This document shows, piece by piece, positions 9,247-18,339 of a stretch of DNA of 49,682 nt. The notes under the pieces were generated by a model, which saw only the letters and a program-made list of their open reading frames with translations, made no database searches and was not told the DNA's origin. This stretch comes from Acinetobacter celticus (GTDB lineage: Bacteria > Pseudomonadota > Gammaproteobacteria > Pseudomonadales > Moraxellaceae), in contig NZ_MBDL01000004.1 in assembly GCF_001707755.1 (NCBI RefSeq), positions 17 to 49,698 on the forward strand, written 5' to 3'. Position numbers and translations under genes: made by a program. Every line of letters starts with the position of its first letter. The first letter of the stretch is position 1.

Positions 9247-10920
9247 TTAACCTGTAACCATTGGCAAGTTTAAACCTTGCTCTTTGGCACAGTTCACGGC
9301 GATGTCATAACCTGCATCTGCATGGCGCATCACACCCGTTGCAGGGTCATTGGTCAATACACGTGCAATACGTGCAGCGGCTTCATCTGTACCATCACAG
9401 ACAATTACAACACCTGAATGTTGAGAGAAGCCCATACCTACACCACCACCATGATGTAATGATACCCAAGTCGCACCACCTGCGGTGTTCAATAAGGCAT
9501 TCAATAACGGCCAATCTGAAACAGCATCTGAACCATCTTGCATAGACTCTGTTTCACGGTTAGGGCTAGACACTGAACCTGAATCTAAATGGTCACGACC
9601 AATCACGATTGGCGCAGATAATTCACCACTACGTACCATTTCATTAAATGCTAAGCCTAACTTCGCACGTAAACCTAGACCAACCCAGCAAATACGTGCA
9701 GGTAAACCTTGGAAGCTAATGCGTTCACGCGCCATATCTAACCAATGATGTAAATGTGCATCGTCAGCAATGAGTTCTTTAACTTTCGCATCTGTTTTAT
9801 AGATGTCTTCTGGATCACCTGAAAGCGCAACCCAACGGAATGGACCAATACCACGGCAGAATAATGGACGAATATATGCAGGAACAAAACCTGGGAAATC
9901 AAACGCGTTTTCTACGCCTTCTTCTTGTGCCATTTGACGAATGTTATTGCCATAGTCAAATGTTGCAATGCCTTGCGCTTGGAAATCGAGCATCGCTTGA
10001 ACGTGTTTTGCCATCGACTGTTTTGCCGCTTTGGTCACAACTTGTGGTTCTGTTTTCGCACGCTCTTTATATTCATCCCACGTCCAACCAATTGGCAAAT
10101 AACCATTTAATGGATCATGTGCGCTAGTCTGGTCCGTCACCATATCTGGGCGAACACCACGACGAACCAATTCAGGTAAAATTTCTGCAGCATTACCACA
10201 TAATGCGATTGAAATTGCTTTACCTTCGGCTGTGTATTTTGCAATACGCGCTAAAGCATCATCTAAATCAACAGCTTGCTCATCCACATAACGGGTGCGT
10301 AAACGGAAATCAATACTGGCTTGTTGGCATTCAATATTCAGTGAACATGCGCCTGCTAAAGTTGCAGCAAGGGGTTGAGCACCGCCCATACCGCCTAGAC
10401 CCGCAGTCAATACCCAACGACCTGTTAAATCACCATTGAAATGCTGACGGCCAGCTTCAACAAAGGTTTCATATGTCCCTTGTACAATCCCTTGGCTACC
10501 AATATAGATCCAAGAACCTGCGGTCATTTGACCGTACATTGCCAAGCCTTTCGCATCTAACTCATTAAAGTGTTCCCAATTTGCCCAATGCGGAACCAAA
10601 TTCGAGTTTGCAATTAAAACACGTGGTGCATTGCTATGTGTTTTAAACACGCCCACTGGTTTACCCGATTGAACCAATAACGTTTCATCATCTTCAAGTT
10701 TTTTGAGTGTTTCAACAATTTTGTCATAACATTCCCAGTTACGCGCTGCACGACCAATACCACCGTATACCACCAATTCTTTTGGATTTTCAGCAACATC
10801 TGGATCCAAATTGTTCATTAACATACGCAAAGGTGCTTCAGTGAGCCAGCTTTTAGTATTAAGTTTAGTGCCACGTGGTGCACGGATTTCTACATCACGA
10901 AAAATTTCAGCGTTGGTCAT
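9247..10920 (-). CDS. hutU: Urocanate hydratase HutU
   Basis: A 557-residue NAD-dependent urocanase converting urocanate to imidazolonepropionate. The sequence is nearly collinear with the P. putida enzyme, including the [10 protein letters not shown] start region, [12 protein letters not shown] nucleotide-binding loop, the [10 protein letters not shown] active-site cysteine segment, and [11 protein letters not shown] near the C-terminus. I chose the internal ATG at 10920: AAGGAG lies seven bases before it and the length then equals the family's 557 residues. The upstream in-frame ATG (ten residues earlier) lacks such a site. Its ordinary sequence argues that the substrate made by this pathway is urocanate rather than thiourocanate. 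A HutC-like palindrome lies about 65 bp upstream of the start. Confidence 0.96.
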   Translation of the reverse strand: MTNAEIFRDVEIRAPRGTKLNTKSWLTEAPLRMLMNNLDPDVAENPKELVVYGGIGRAARNWECYDKIVETLKKLEDDETLLVQSGKPVGVFKTHSNAPRVLIANSNLVPHWANWEHFNELDAKGLAMYGQMTAGSWIYIGSQGIVQGTYETFVEAGRQHFNGDLTGRWVLTAGLGGMGGAQPLAATLAGACSLNIECQQASIDFRLRTRYVDEQAVDLDDALARIAKYTAEGKAISIALCGNAAEILPELVRRGVRPDMVTDQTSAHDPLNGYLPIGWTWDEYKERAKTEPQVVTKAAKQSMAKHVQAMLDFQAQGIATFDYGNNIRQMAQEEGVENAFDFPGFVPAYIRPLFCRGIGPFRWVALSGDPEDIYKTDAKVKELIADDAHLHHWLDMARERISFQGLPARICWVGLGLRAKLGLAFNEMVRSGELSAPIVIGRDHLDSGSVSSPNRETESMQDGSDAVSDWPLLNALLNTAGGATWVSLHHGGGVGMGFSQHSGVVIVCDGTDEAAARIARVLTNDPATGVMRHADAGYDIAVNCAKEQGLNLPMVTG

Positions 10921-10985
10921 GACAGACTCCTTTCTTACAGACTGTTTCATAGTGGTATCTACTACGAAAATTTAAATGTATTAAC

Positions 10986-10997
10986 TTGTATATACAT
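10986..10997. promoter_or_regulatory. HutC-like operator upstream of hutU
   Basis: TTGTATATACAT contains the perfect TGTATATACA palindrome, followed by a further TATATATAC stretch. Its position about 65 bp before hutU fits repression by HutC, relieved by urocanate in known systems. Confidence 0.65.
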
Positions 10998-11076
10998 ATA
11001 TATACTATATAAAAATCTACTTTAAAATCCATTTTTAAAATTATTTTTTATATTTATGATTTTTATAGATAAAAAA

Positions 11077-11104
11077 AAGATGCGTAATGAAAAATACGCA
11101 TCTT
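11077..11104 (-). terminator. Terminator after hutCD
   Basis: A ten-base perfect stem (AAGATGCGTA and its complement, eight-base loop) is followed on the minus strand by eight T residues. It ends the hutC-hutD transcript and separates it from hutU. Confidence 0.8.
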
Positions 11105-11126
11105 GAAAGGTATAAATATAGGGGAT

Positions 11127-11711
11127 TTATGCTGAAAACAATTCAATCAAACAAAAATTAAACTGATCTTCTGACCTAAAGCTCAAAGATTTGGCTTGAG
11201 TAAGTACTGATGTAATCTCTAAAGTTTCATACTCGTGCAGGGATTTCTTTATTCCATTCATTTCAATGTCTAATCGTTTACCCATATTAAATAGAAGAAT
11301 TTTCTTCGCATCACTAATTACAGGTGATATTTGCACGGTATCAATCCATTGCAAGCGAGCAGCAATTTTCTGAGGGTTATAAATCAGATTAAAATCTCTA
11401 ATTTCCCCATCCAATAATTCCGCATAGACGTCACTTTCCCCATGAAATGCAAAAAATTGTTTTTGCTTTAAGCTGACTTTTTTATTTTGGTCAATCTGCA
11501 AACGCAAGCCTTTTCCTTCAAGTACGCCAAGAATACGTTGCTTGTTTTTAAAATAGGAAAACTGTCCATCTACTTTTACATCTGCAATCGACACGCGCCA
11601 ATCAAAATCATCCAATCCTTCACCATGACTTCGAGCAACTTCTAATGTAAAACCCTGACCATTTTTCCAAGGCATTTTTTTATAATGTTGTTGTGTCAGC
11701 ACTTGGATCAT
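11127..11711 (-). CDS. hutD: HutD family protein
   Basis: A 194-residue cupin-type protein of the HutD/Ves family. The N-terminal KKMPWKNGQGFT segment and the following FDWRVSIADV segment are the family hallmarks. In Pseudomonas, HutD is thought to limit hut expression, perhaps by binding N-formylglutamate or urocanate; the mechanism is not settled. Its start overlaps the hutC stop by four bases (ATGA), so the two are translationally coupled in one operon. A strong terminator follows. Confidence 0.9.
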   Translation of the reverse strand: MIQVLTQQHYKKMPWKNGQGFTLEVARSHGEGLDDFDWRVSIADVKVDGQFSYFKNKQRILGVLEGKGLRLQIDQNKKVSLKQKQFFAFHGESDVYAELLDGEIRDFNLIYNPQKIAARLQWIDTVQISPVISDAKKILLFNMGKRLDIEMNGIKKSLHEYETLEITSVLTQAKSLSFRSEDQFNFCLIELFSA

Positions 11712-12463
11712 GGTGTAAATTTTCCTTCTAAGTGGTAACGATGTCCCGGATAAATCAAACGTGCGCTAGAAATCAGGTTTTTATTGGACCATGTTCGACG
11801 ACGAATCAGTAAGCAAGGTTCAGCTTTATTAATTTTTAGCCATTTCGCTTCTTGAGTTGAAACTAAAATAGCTTTAATAATATGTTCACCCTCAGTCACT
11901 GGTGCATGTGCCATCAAATAAGCATGTGGTGTAATTTGGGTGAAATCTTGTTTTAAGTAATCTGGAACCAAAAATGAGTTAACCAATCGTTCTTCTACTT
12001 GAATCGGGATATCATTTTCAAAATGTACAATAATCGAATGAAATAAAGGATGACTCTCTTGCACTTGCATCTGCAAACTTTGTAGCGAATCTGCTTGAAT
12101 ACTTTCTAAAACCAATACTTCAGCGCGATGTTGGTGATTACGTGATGCAATTTCATCTGCAATATTATTAATCTGAAATAATGCCGTTTGCCCTTGGCTT
12201 TCAGCAACAAAAGAACCCACGCCTTGTACACGAACCAACAAACCTTCAGCCGTTAATTCCCTCAGCGCTCGATTGACGGTCATTCGACTACACCCCAGTT
12301 GATTCACCAATTCACTTTCTGAGGGAATCTTCTGATTTGTGGTCCATACACCTTTATTAATTTGCGAGGTAATCAATTGTTTGACCCGCAGATAAATCGG
12401 GATTGGACTATTTTCATCAATAGAAAGCACTAAATCAGATTTAGGCTTCTTTGGATTCGACAT
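11708..12463 (-). CDS. hutC: Histidine-utilisation repressor HutC (GntR family)
   Basis: A 251-residue GntR/HutC-type regulator. The N-terminal winged helix (about residues 15-85) has PIYLRVKQLI, KIPSESELVNQLGCSRMTVN and the wing LLVRVQGVGSFV. The C-terminal UTRA ligand domain (about 100-245) has the RRRTWS and LIYPGHRYHLEG segments. HutC proteins bind TGTA-N2-TACA sites and release them on urocanate. Matching sites lie upstream of its own gene, of hutU and of the BCCT transporter, so it probably controls the whole region, including the atypical lyase/transporter part. The start has only a weak ribosome-binding site. Confidence 0.93.
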   Translation of the reverse strand: MSNPKKPKSDLVLSIDENSPIPIYLRVKQLITSQINKGVWTTNQKIPSESELVNQLGCSRMTVNRALRELTAEGLLVRVQGVGSFVAESQGQTALFQINNIADEIASRNHQHRAEVLVLESIQADSLQSLQMQVQESHPLFHSIIVHFENDIPIQVEERLVNSFLVPDYLKQDFTQITPHAYLMAHAPVTEGEHIIKAILVSTQEAKWLKINKAEPCLLIRRRTWSNKNLISSARLIYPGHRYHLEGKFTP

Positions 12464-12978
12464 ATAGATTGCTCATTTATAAAATATTTATTTTAATTAG
12501 TTTACGCTGTAAAAAGTTAAAGGTATATACATATAAATACAAGTAAATTTATTGAATTGGCAGGCTTTATTGCAAACGTCTAAAAGTTGAAACGTCCTCA
12601 AAATCCATAAGGCCAAGACACTTATATACATTAAAAAATTTTAGAATAAATCCTATAAAAATTAATCTATTCTTTTTACAGAGGAGAAAATTTTATAGGT
12701 AAATAACGAGATATCAGCATCATCATTGTTGCGACACTAACGTTACTGAATTTCTTTTTGCAACGAAAAAGAAAAGTATCTATAAAATGGGATACGATTC
12801 AAACACCCTAACACTTAAGCGATTTTTTATACATCGATCTATACAATGCAACCTGAACTATCATTCATTACACAGGTTTTATACCATTTACTTTCCAAAG
12901 AATTGCTCCTTTAGGCACTTTCCTATTGAAATTATTTAGCGCTACACTGGTTTAAAACCTCATGGACACCAATTTATT
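12464..12978. other. Intergenic region between hutC and glycerophosphodiesterase
   Basis: No credible gene found. The AT-rich stretch carries the hutC promoter/operator side and the promoter of the divergent glpQ-like gene. Two short hairpins are present: CCTATAAAA paired with TTTTATAGG (12652-12699), and TTTCTTTTT paired with AAAAAGAAA (12751-12774). Neither has a clear role. Confidence 0.5.
12522..12532. promoter_or_regulatory. HutC-like operator upstream of hutC (near match)
   Basis: GGTATATACAT differs at one core position from the TGTATATACA palindrome upstream of hutU and the BCCT gene. It lies about 60 bp before hutC, fitting autorepression. Confidence 0.45.
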
Positions 12979-13689
12979 ATGAAAATTATTGGACATCGTG
13001 GCGCACGTGGCGAAGCACCAGAAAATACTTTAGCTGGTTTTCAATACCTTCATGATCTTGGCATTCGCGCAGTTGAATTTGATGTACGCCAGCTTAAAGA
13101 TGCTGAACTGGTGATTATGCATGATGACAACTTTCTAAGAACAACAAGCATAGATAAAAACCTATATGAATGTAGTAGCACCGAACTTGAAGCTTATAAC
13201 CAAGCCTATATTTGGATGGATTGGGACAAACAAATCACCCCAACATTAAGCAATGCACTGCACCTTATGCAGGACTTCAATCATCTAGAGGTTGAAGTTA
13301 AAGCCGTTGAAACTATGGCAGATGCAGAAAAATTGGTGCTGGCCTTAGAACAACAACTCAAAGGTTTCGAAAAAACCGCGGTCATTACCAGTTTTGACTT
13401 AAAAATCCATCACGCTTTAAAGCAAATGAATTCCAAGTTTCAGCGAGGTTTATTGGTTGAAGATGATATTCAGCTCAAAGCCATTGACCAAGCTTTAGAA
13501 TTGGAGTGTGGCCAAATTGGTTGGATGAATCAACTAGCAACACCTGAACTAATTCGTGCCACACAACATGAAAAACTAAAGATTAGTGTATGGACTGTAA
13601 ATAGCCTTGAACGCGCACAACAATTACGTGATTTAGGCATCGACGGGCTCATCACCGATTTTCCGAAGCTTATGCTTCAACAGCTTTAA
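12979..13689 (+). CDS. Glycerophosphodiester phosphodiesterase
   Basis: A 236-residue GDPD-domain enzyme that splits glycerophosphodiesters into glycerol-3-phosphate and an alcohol. The catalytic and metal residues are all visible: HRGARGEAPENT (His6, Arg7, Glu14, Asn15), EFDVR (Glu33, Asp35) and IMHDD (His48). The C-terminal LITDFP segment is also typical. There is no signal peptide, so it resembles cytosolic UgpQ rather than periplasmic GlpQ. It stands alone, divergent from hutC, and ends at a shared terminator with the next, convergent gene. Confidence 0.93.
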   Translation: MKIIGHRGARGEAPENTLAGFQYLHDLGIRAVEFDVRQLKDAELVIMHDDNFLRTTSIDKNLYECSSTELEAYNQAYIWMDWDKQITPTLSNALHLMQDFNHLEVEVKAVETMADAEKLVLALEQQLKGFEKTAVITSFDLKIHHALKQMNSKFQRGLLVEDDIQLKAIDQALELECGQIGWMNQLATPELIRATQHEKLKISVWTVNSLERAQQLRDLGIDGLITDFPKLMLQQL

Positions 13690-13704
13690 ACTTATGTTTG
13701 TTTA

Positions 13705-13735
13705 AAATTAACCCTGCTGTTTACAGGGTTAATTT
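13705..13735. terminator. Bidirectional terminator
   Basis: AAATTAACCCTG and its perfect complement are separated by a seven-base loop, between the convergent glycerophosphodiesterase and META-lipoprotein genes. Confidence 0.8.
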
Positions 13736-13753
13736 ATCAAATCTTATTCAGCA

Positions 13754-14281
13754 CTACTTTTTTTCTGCTCGTAGCAAGGTTTCTCCGCGTTTATCTTGTA
13801 ATGTCAGTTGCTTACCATTCACTTGAAAGCGTACTGTATCTTCTAAAATATCCATCAACATCGCTTCTTGTACCAAAGCGGTGTCACAACTGAAATATCC
13901 TGCACGTGCATTCATTTTCACACTTGAGCGCCCTGTGTCCATGACATAAGTACCTGTTAGCTCATTACAGCCCGTATTACCACGAATCTGCTTCTGTGCA
14001 GAACTAAATTGTAGATAAGGCTGGTTATGAAAATACTTAGCTTTTTGCCCCTGAATTTGGGTAATTTCCCAACGTACATCTTGTATACCATCTAGACTAC
14101 GATTCACCTGTAAAGGCCGTTCTACCGATGCCGACTTAGCACCTGCCGTGGTATTAGAAAGCTGTGAGTTACTTTGGCAAGCACTGAGTAAAATTACGCC
14201 AAAGAGTGTGACCGTAAATCCACAAGTTTTTGTATATTTGTTCTGTTTTTCACGGCAAGATCGAATAACTGTCATTAACAT
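13754..14281 (-). CDS. META-domain lipoprotein (HslJ-like)
   Basis: A 175-residue predicted lipoprotein. A hydrophobic signal segment ends in the lipobox LLSAC with Cys35. The META/HslJ domain covers roughly residues 65-170, with the diagnostic GNTGCNELTG at 101-110 and a second Cys in the FSCDTALVQE segment. HslJ-type proteins are linked to heat-shock and novobiocin tolerance in E. coli, but the molecular role is not known. The long charged n-region before the signal is unusual. An AAGG site supports the first of two near-adjacent ATG codons. Confidence 0.85.
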   Translation of the reverse strand: MLMTVIRSCREKQNKYTKTCGFTVTLFGVILLSACQSNSQLSNTTAGAKSASVERPLQVNRSLDGIQDVRWEITQIQGQKAKYFHNQPYLQFSSAQKQIRGNTGCNELTGTYVMDTGRSSVKMNARAGYFSCDTALVQEAMLMDILEDTVRFQVNGKQLTLQDKRGETLLRAEKK

Positions 14282-14470
14282 GTTTTAACCTTCGATAAAA
14301 TCAATAAATAGTCAGTCTTATTCTGTTACTGTTTAGTACAATACAACTGTACAATAAATACTGTAAACAGCTATTTGCACATGCTAATATGCTGAAGTCT
14401 TAATCCATATTAAAAATATGGTTTTTACTTTCCATTAAAACCTCCCAAGGTTCTAGGAGTACTGCTGGAG

Positions 14471-15634
14471 ATGTCCGCTCCCCTACCCAAAGCCCCAATA
14501 AACTGGATTGCTATCTTCGCTCTGATATTCTTGCCAATTGTGGCAATAATTGCAATTCCGTTATATGCCTATCACCATGATTTCAGCTTCGCTGCTTGGA
14601 TCAGCATGTTTATTTTGCTGGGCGTCAGTAGTTTGGGCATCACGGCAGGCTATCACCGTCTATGGGCGCACCGCGCTTATGAGGCGACCTTGCCATTAAA
14701 AATTATTTTAATGATTATGGGTACGTTTGCCGTTCAAAACAGTATTTTGTTTTGGGCTTCAGGCCACCGTACCCATCACCGCCATGTTGACGATATCGAT
14801 CAAGATCCGTATTCAATCAATCGTGGTTTTTGGTATGCACACATTGGTTGGATGCTTCGTGATTATCCATCCGGTGCGTCCAATTATAAAAATGCACCCG
14901 ATTTATTAAACGATAAATTGGTGATGTTCCAAGACAAATACTATGTTCCGCTCGTCATTGCCGTTCATGCAGCCATTCTTGTACCAATTGGCTGGGCTGT
15001 GGGTGATATGTGGGGTGTATTGTTATTGGGCGGTCTCATGCGCTTAATTTTAAGCCATCATGTAACCTTCTTTATTAACTCACTGTGCCACATGTGGGGT
15101 TCTCGTCCTTATACTGACGAAAATACTGCACGTGATAATTTCGTCCTTGCTATTGCCACTTGGGGCGAGGGTTATCACAACTATCATCATATCTTCCAAT
15201 ACGACTACCGTAACGGTGTGAAATGGTGGCAGTACGACCCAACCAAATGGCTAATTTGGTCATGTTCAAAACTTGGTTTAGCAAAAAACTTGCGTCGTAT
15301 TCCAAGCTTTAATATTAAAAAAGCAGAATTGGCGATGCGTTTTAAATATGCTGAACAAGACTTGGCTGTATATGGTCACAATGTCAATGAAGATATGGCC
15401 TCGGTTAAAATGCGTATTTCACAAGAATACGATGCTTTCTCTCAAACCCTCAATGACTGGGCGAAACTGAAAGAACTAGAAATTCAAGCCAAAAAAGCCT
15501 CTGTGGCAGAAAAAATTCACCAAATTGATGACAAGCTAAAAGTTGAATTTCAATTGGTTGAACAACGTCTTTCACATCATCGTCAAACATTGAATTTATT
15601 GGTCAGTAGCTTAAAGAAAAAAGCCACGAGTTAA
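14471..15634 (+). CDS. Acyl-CoA/acyl-lipid desaturase (delta-9 type)
   Basis: A 387-residue membrane desaturase introducing a double bond into saturated acyl chains. The three histidine boxes of the SCD-like family are present: HRLWAH at 62-67, HRTHHRH at 99-105 and HNYHH at 236-240. Two hydrophobic hairpins (about 10-55 and 70-95, then 155-205) match the family topology. The C-terminal 90 residues form a charged, probably coiled-coil tail not needed for catalysis. AGGAG precedes the ATG. It probably adjusts membrane fluidity; electron donors are not in the window. Confidence 0.9.
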   Translation: MSAPLPKAPINWIAIFALIFLPIVAIIAIPLYAYHHDFSFAAWISMFILLGVSSLGITAGYHRLWAHRAYEATLPLKIILMIMGTFAVQNSILFWASGHRTHHRHVDDIDQDPYSINRGFWYAHIGWMLRDYPSGASNYKNAPDLLNDKLVMFQDKYYVPLVIAVHAAILVPIGWAVGDMWGVLLLGGLMRLILSHHVTFFINSLCHMWGSRPYTDENTARDNFVLAIATWGEGYHNYHHIFQYDYRNGVKWWQYDPTKWLIWSCSKLGLAKNLRRIPSFNIKKAELAMRFKYAEQDLAVYGHNVNEDMASVKMRISQEYDAFSQTLNDWAKLKELEIQAKKASVAEKIHQIDDKLKVEFQLVEQRLSHHRQTLNLLVSSLKKKATS

Positions 15635-15660
15635 TCATTTAGTTAATTTTTTGAATAAAA

Positions 15661-15690
15661 GAAAAGCCCTGCACATGTAGGGCTTTTCTT
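15661..15690 (+). terminator. Terminator after the desaturase gene
   Basis: GAAAAGCCCT pairs exactly with AGGGCTTTTC across an eight-base loop and is followed by T residues. Confidence 0.85.
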
Positions 15691-15744
15691 TATGCGCAAT
15701 ACGCGATAAAAGTAGATGTCCTCAATCTAAAAGCACATTTTAAA

Positions 15745-16074
15745 ATGGAAATGAACAATATTCCCTTTGGCACGACCAACTGGGATGAAATAGACGCGGT
15801 AAAATATGAGGGTGAACAAGGCTACGCACTTTGGCGCACACAACGTTTTGGGCCAATTCGGGTTCGTGTTGTAGAGTATTCAGCGGGTTACAGCGCTGAC
15901 CATTGGTGTGTGAAAGGTCATATTTTGTATTGCTTAGAAGGCGAACTACATACTGAACTGAAAGACGGTCGCCTGTTTGTTTTAAAAGCGGGTATGAGCT
16001 ATCAGGTTGCAGACAATGCGGAAGCGCACCGTTCTTATTCAGAGACAGGTGCACGTCTATTTATTGTAGATTAA
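15745..16074 (+). CDS. DHCW-type cupin fold protein
   Basis: A 109-residue single-domain cupin. The protein opens with NIPFGTTNWDEI, and the motif region YSADHWCVKGHILYCLEGEL matches the small family named DHCW motif cupin, here spelled Asp-His-Trp-Cys. A second cupin strand with the AEAHRSYS segment supplies further His residues. The fold usually binds a metal, but the substrate or role of this family is unknown. Two close ATG codons are possible starts. It stands between the desaturase terminator and selO, on the same strand. Confidence 0.85.
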   Translation: MEMNNIPFGTTNWDEIDAVKYEGEQGYALWRTQRFGPIRVRVVEYSAGYSADHWCVKGHILYCLEGELHTELKDGRLFVLKAGMSYQVADNAEAHRSYSETGARLFIVD

Positions 16075-16152
16075 TCGTGGTTAAGTAATTACAGCACATC
16101 ACGACGTCCAACTTTGCTATAGTTTTCACAATTTAGTTCGTATTCCATACTC

Positions 16153-17598
16153 ATGCACTTTAATTCACGCTATCCAACGCTTTCTTCTAAGCTGTATCAC
16201 CATCAGCAACCTTTGCCCTTAAAAGGTGCCAAAGCAGGTCATTTCAATATGTCTTTAGCAAATCAATTGCAATGGTCAGAGGAAGACAAAAGCGCATGGG
16301 TTGAAATTTGTAGCGGTCAAAAGACCTTTGCCGAATTTGAACCTTTGGCTATGGTGTATGCAGGTCATCAATTTGGTCAGTGGGCAGGACAATTAGGTGA
16401 TGGTCGCGGTTTATTGATTGCGCAAATCTTGGATCAAAACAATCAAACCATTGACCTACATTTAAAAGGTGCAGGTTCGACTCCCTATTCACGTATGGGC
16501 GATGGTCGTGCCGTTTTACGTTCGGTGATTCGTGAATATTTGGCAGGTCATGCCTTGAATGCTTTAGGTGTTCCCTCGAGCAATGCAGTAGGTTTTACCA
16601 CGTCAGAGCAAGGCGTACAGCGTGAAAAGTTAGAACTAGGCGCCATGATGTTGCGCACTTCAGATTGTCATATTCGCTTAGGACATTTTGAATGGATCAA
16701 TCAATATCAACCTACTTTATTGTCTGAATTTACCCAAAAATGTATTGAATGGCACTATCCTAAATGTTTAGATGCCGAACAACCTATTTTGGCTTTTGCC
16801 ACGCAAGTCATTCAACGCACCGCCGTGATGATTGCTCAATGGCAACTGGTGGGTTTTGCACATGGGGTAATGAATACCGACAACCTGAATATTACAGGTT
16901 CAACGCTAGATTTTGGCCCTTATGGCTTTATGGAACGCTTCCGCCCGAATTGGATTAACAATCATTCCGACTACAACGCACGCTATACTTATCAACAACA
17001 GCCGAGCATTGGCCACTGGAACTTATGGAATTGGCTCAATAACTTAGTCCCACTGTGCCCTGCCCATTATGAAAAAGAACAATGGAAAGAAGATTTGGCG
17101 CAATGTTTAGAACATTTTGAGCCAATTTTCCTAGAGCATTATAAACATGGACTAAGTCAAAAAATGGGCTTACCAAGTTTCCATAAAGACAGTTTCGATT
17201 GTGCAATGGCGTTCCTACGAATTTTGCAATCCGAGCAATTAGATTACACGCAAAGTTTTATTCGTCTGCAAAATAAGTACTACGACCAAATTAAAGATGA
17301 TTGCCTAGACCGTCATCAATTTGAAAGTTTCTTCGCACAATATGAAAGTATTCGAGAGCATCAAAATATCGAAGCTTTAGATGCGCAAATGACACTTGCC
17401 AACCCGCAATATATTTTGCGTAATCATATGGCGCAGAAAGCCATTGAACTGGCCGAGCGTAATGATTTTTCAGAAGTTGAACGTTTATTTCAACTACTTA
17501 GTACACCATTTACAAGACAGCCCGAACTTGAAACAGCCTCAGATTTAGCACCTCTACCGACTGATATTCCAGAAATCATGGTGAGTTGTTCTTCTTAA
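16153..17598 (+). CDS. selO: Protein adenylyltransferase SelO (YdiU family)
   Basis: A 481-residue pseudokinase-fold enzyme that transfers AMP to Ser/Thr/Tyr residues of redox proteins. Family landmarks are GHQFGQWAGQLGDGR at 71-85, Lys105 in LKGAGSTPYSR, HGVMNTDN at 237-244 and DFGPYGF at 253-259, which hold the metal- and ATP-binding Asn/Asp residues. The protein ends in SCSS, the Cys form of the C-terminal redox motif in which eukaryotic SelO has selenocysteine. Length is close to E. coli YdiU. The start ATG has a weak ribosome-binding site. Confidence 0.95.
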   Translation: MHFNSRYPTLSSKLYHHQQPLPLKGAKAGHFNMSLANQLQWSEEDKSAWVEICSGQKTFAEFEPLAMVYAGHQFGQWAGQLGDGRGLLIAQILDQNNQTIDLHLKGAGSTPYSRMGDGRAVLRSVIREYLAGHALNALGVPSSNAVGFTTSEQGVQREKLELGAMMLRTSDCHIRLGHFEWINQYQPTLLSEFTQKCIEWHYPKCLDAEQPILAFATQVIQRTAVMIAQWQLVGFAHGVMNTDNLNITGSTLDFGPYGFMERFRPNWINNHSDYNARYTYQQQPSIGHWNLWNWLNNLVPLCPAHYEKEQWKEDLAQCLEHFEPIFLEHYKHGLSQKMGLPSFHKDSFDCAMAFLRILQSEQLDYTQSFIRLQNKYYDQIKDDCLDRHQFESFFAQYESIREHQNIEALDAQMTLANPQYILRNHMAQKAIELAERNDFSEVERLFQLLSTPFTRQPELETASDLAPLPTDIPEIMVSCSS

Positions 17599-17622
17599 AA
17601 GTAACTCACACTTAACTGTAAA

Positions 17623-17652
17623 ATTGTGGATAAATTAAACGTTATCCACAAT
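17623..17652. repeat. Inverted repeat after selO
   Basis: ATTGTGGATAA and its exact complement flank an eight-base spacer just past selO. There is no T-tail. TTATCCACAA resembles a DnaA box, so two inverted DnaA-box-like 9-mers are also possible, but there is no other origin signal here. Confidence 0.45.
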
Positions 17653-17689
17653 CCATACTTGTTTTGGTGATAAATCATTTGAGACAAAA

Positions 17690-18295
17690 ATGAAAAGAAA
17701 ATACATATTTATTTTAAGTGGAATTTTTTCCATCTGCCTGCTTTCAGCTTATGTATTGTATGACCGCTATGGCAAGTACCTTCCCACAACTGCTAGCGAT
17801 GTCGCATTTCCAGTGGCGCTAACGGTTGTACAAATACAGTCTATTCGTCAAAACACCCCTATTGATATTATTCACGTCTACAAAAGTCAGCGCTACTTGG
17901 TTTTAGAACATCAACACAACATGATTCGTCGTTACCCAATCCGTCTAGGGTTTAATCCTATTGGGCATAAAGCCCAAGAAGGTGATGGAAAAACACCTGA
18001 AGGTCGCTATGTCATTGATTGGCGTAATCCTCAAAGTTCTTTTTATAAGTCGCTTCACATTTCATACCCAAACGCGAAAGATCAGCAAAAGGCGCAGCAA
18101 CTTGGGGTTTCCGCAGGTGGCGATATCATGATTCATGGCTCTGCCACGACCAAACAAGTCAAAGTGTTACCAAATTTGATGCATTATTTTCCTCAAAAAG
18201 ATTGGACGTGGGGCTGTATCGCTGTACGTAATATTGATATAGATGAAATTTGGCAATTGGTGAATAATGATACGGTGATTGAAATCCATCCATAA
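17690..18295 (+). CDS. Membrane-anchored L,D-transpeptidase (YkuD domain)
   Basis: A 201-residue envelope protein with an N-terminal hydrophobic anchor (about residues 5-24) and a YkuD domain (about 60-200). The catalytic motif is seen as IMIHGS (His149) followed by WGCIAV with the nucleophile Cys176. This is the variant WGC form rather than HGC, as in YafK-like members. Such enzymes form 3-3 peptidoglycan cross-links or attach or remove proteins on peptidoglycan. The YVIDWRNPQS substrate-side segment is also typical. It could act in peptidoglycan remodelling; its exact reaction cannot be read from the sequence. Confidence 0.88.
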   Translation: MKRKYIFILSGIFSICLLSAYVLYDRYGKYLPTTASDVAFPVALTVVQIQSIRQNTPIDIIHVYKSQRYLVLEHQHNMIRRYPIRLGFNPIGHKAQEGDGKTPEGRYVIDWRNPQSSFYKSLHISYPNAKDQQKAQQLGVSAGGDIMIHGSATTKQVKVLPNLMHYFPQKDWTWGCIAVRNIDIDEIWQLVNNDTVIEIHP

Positions 18296-18339
18296 TGACT
18301 TTAGGTCATGGCATATTCATCTTTAAATGAAAAAAAATT

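Noticed and set aside
10203..10439. Plus-strand frames inside hutU
   Set aside because: They overlap a firmly identified enzyme and show no family features or ribosome-binding sites.
17623..17652. Replication origin or DnaA cluster after selO
   Set aside because: Only one inverted pair of DnaA-box-like sequences is present, and no origin genes or AT-rich unwinding region accompany them.
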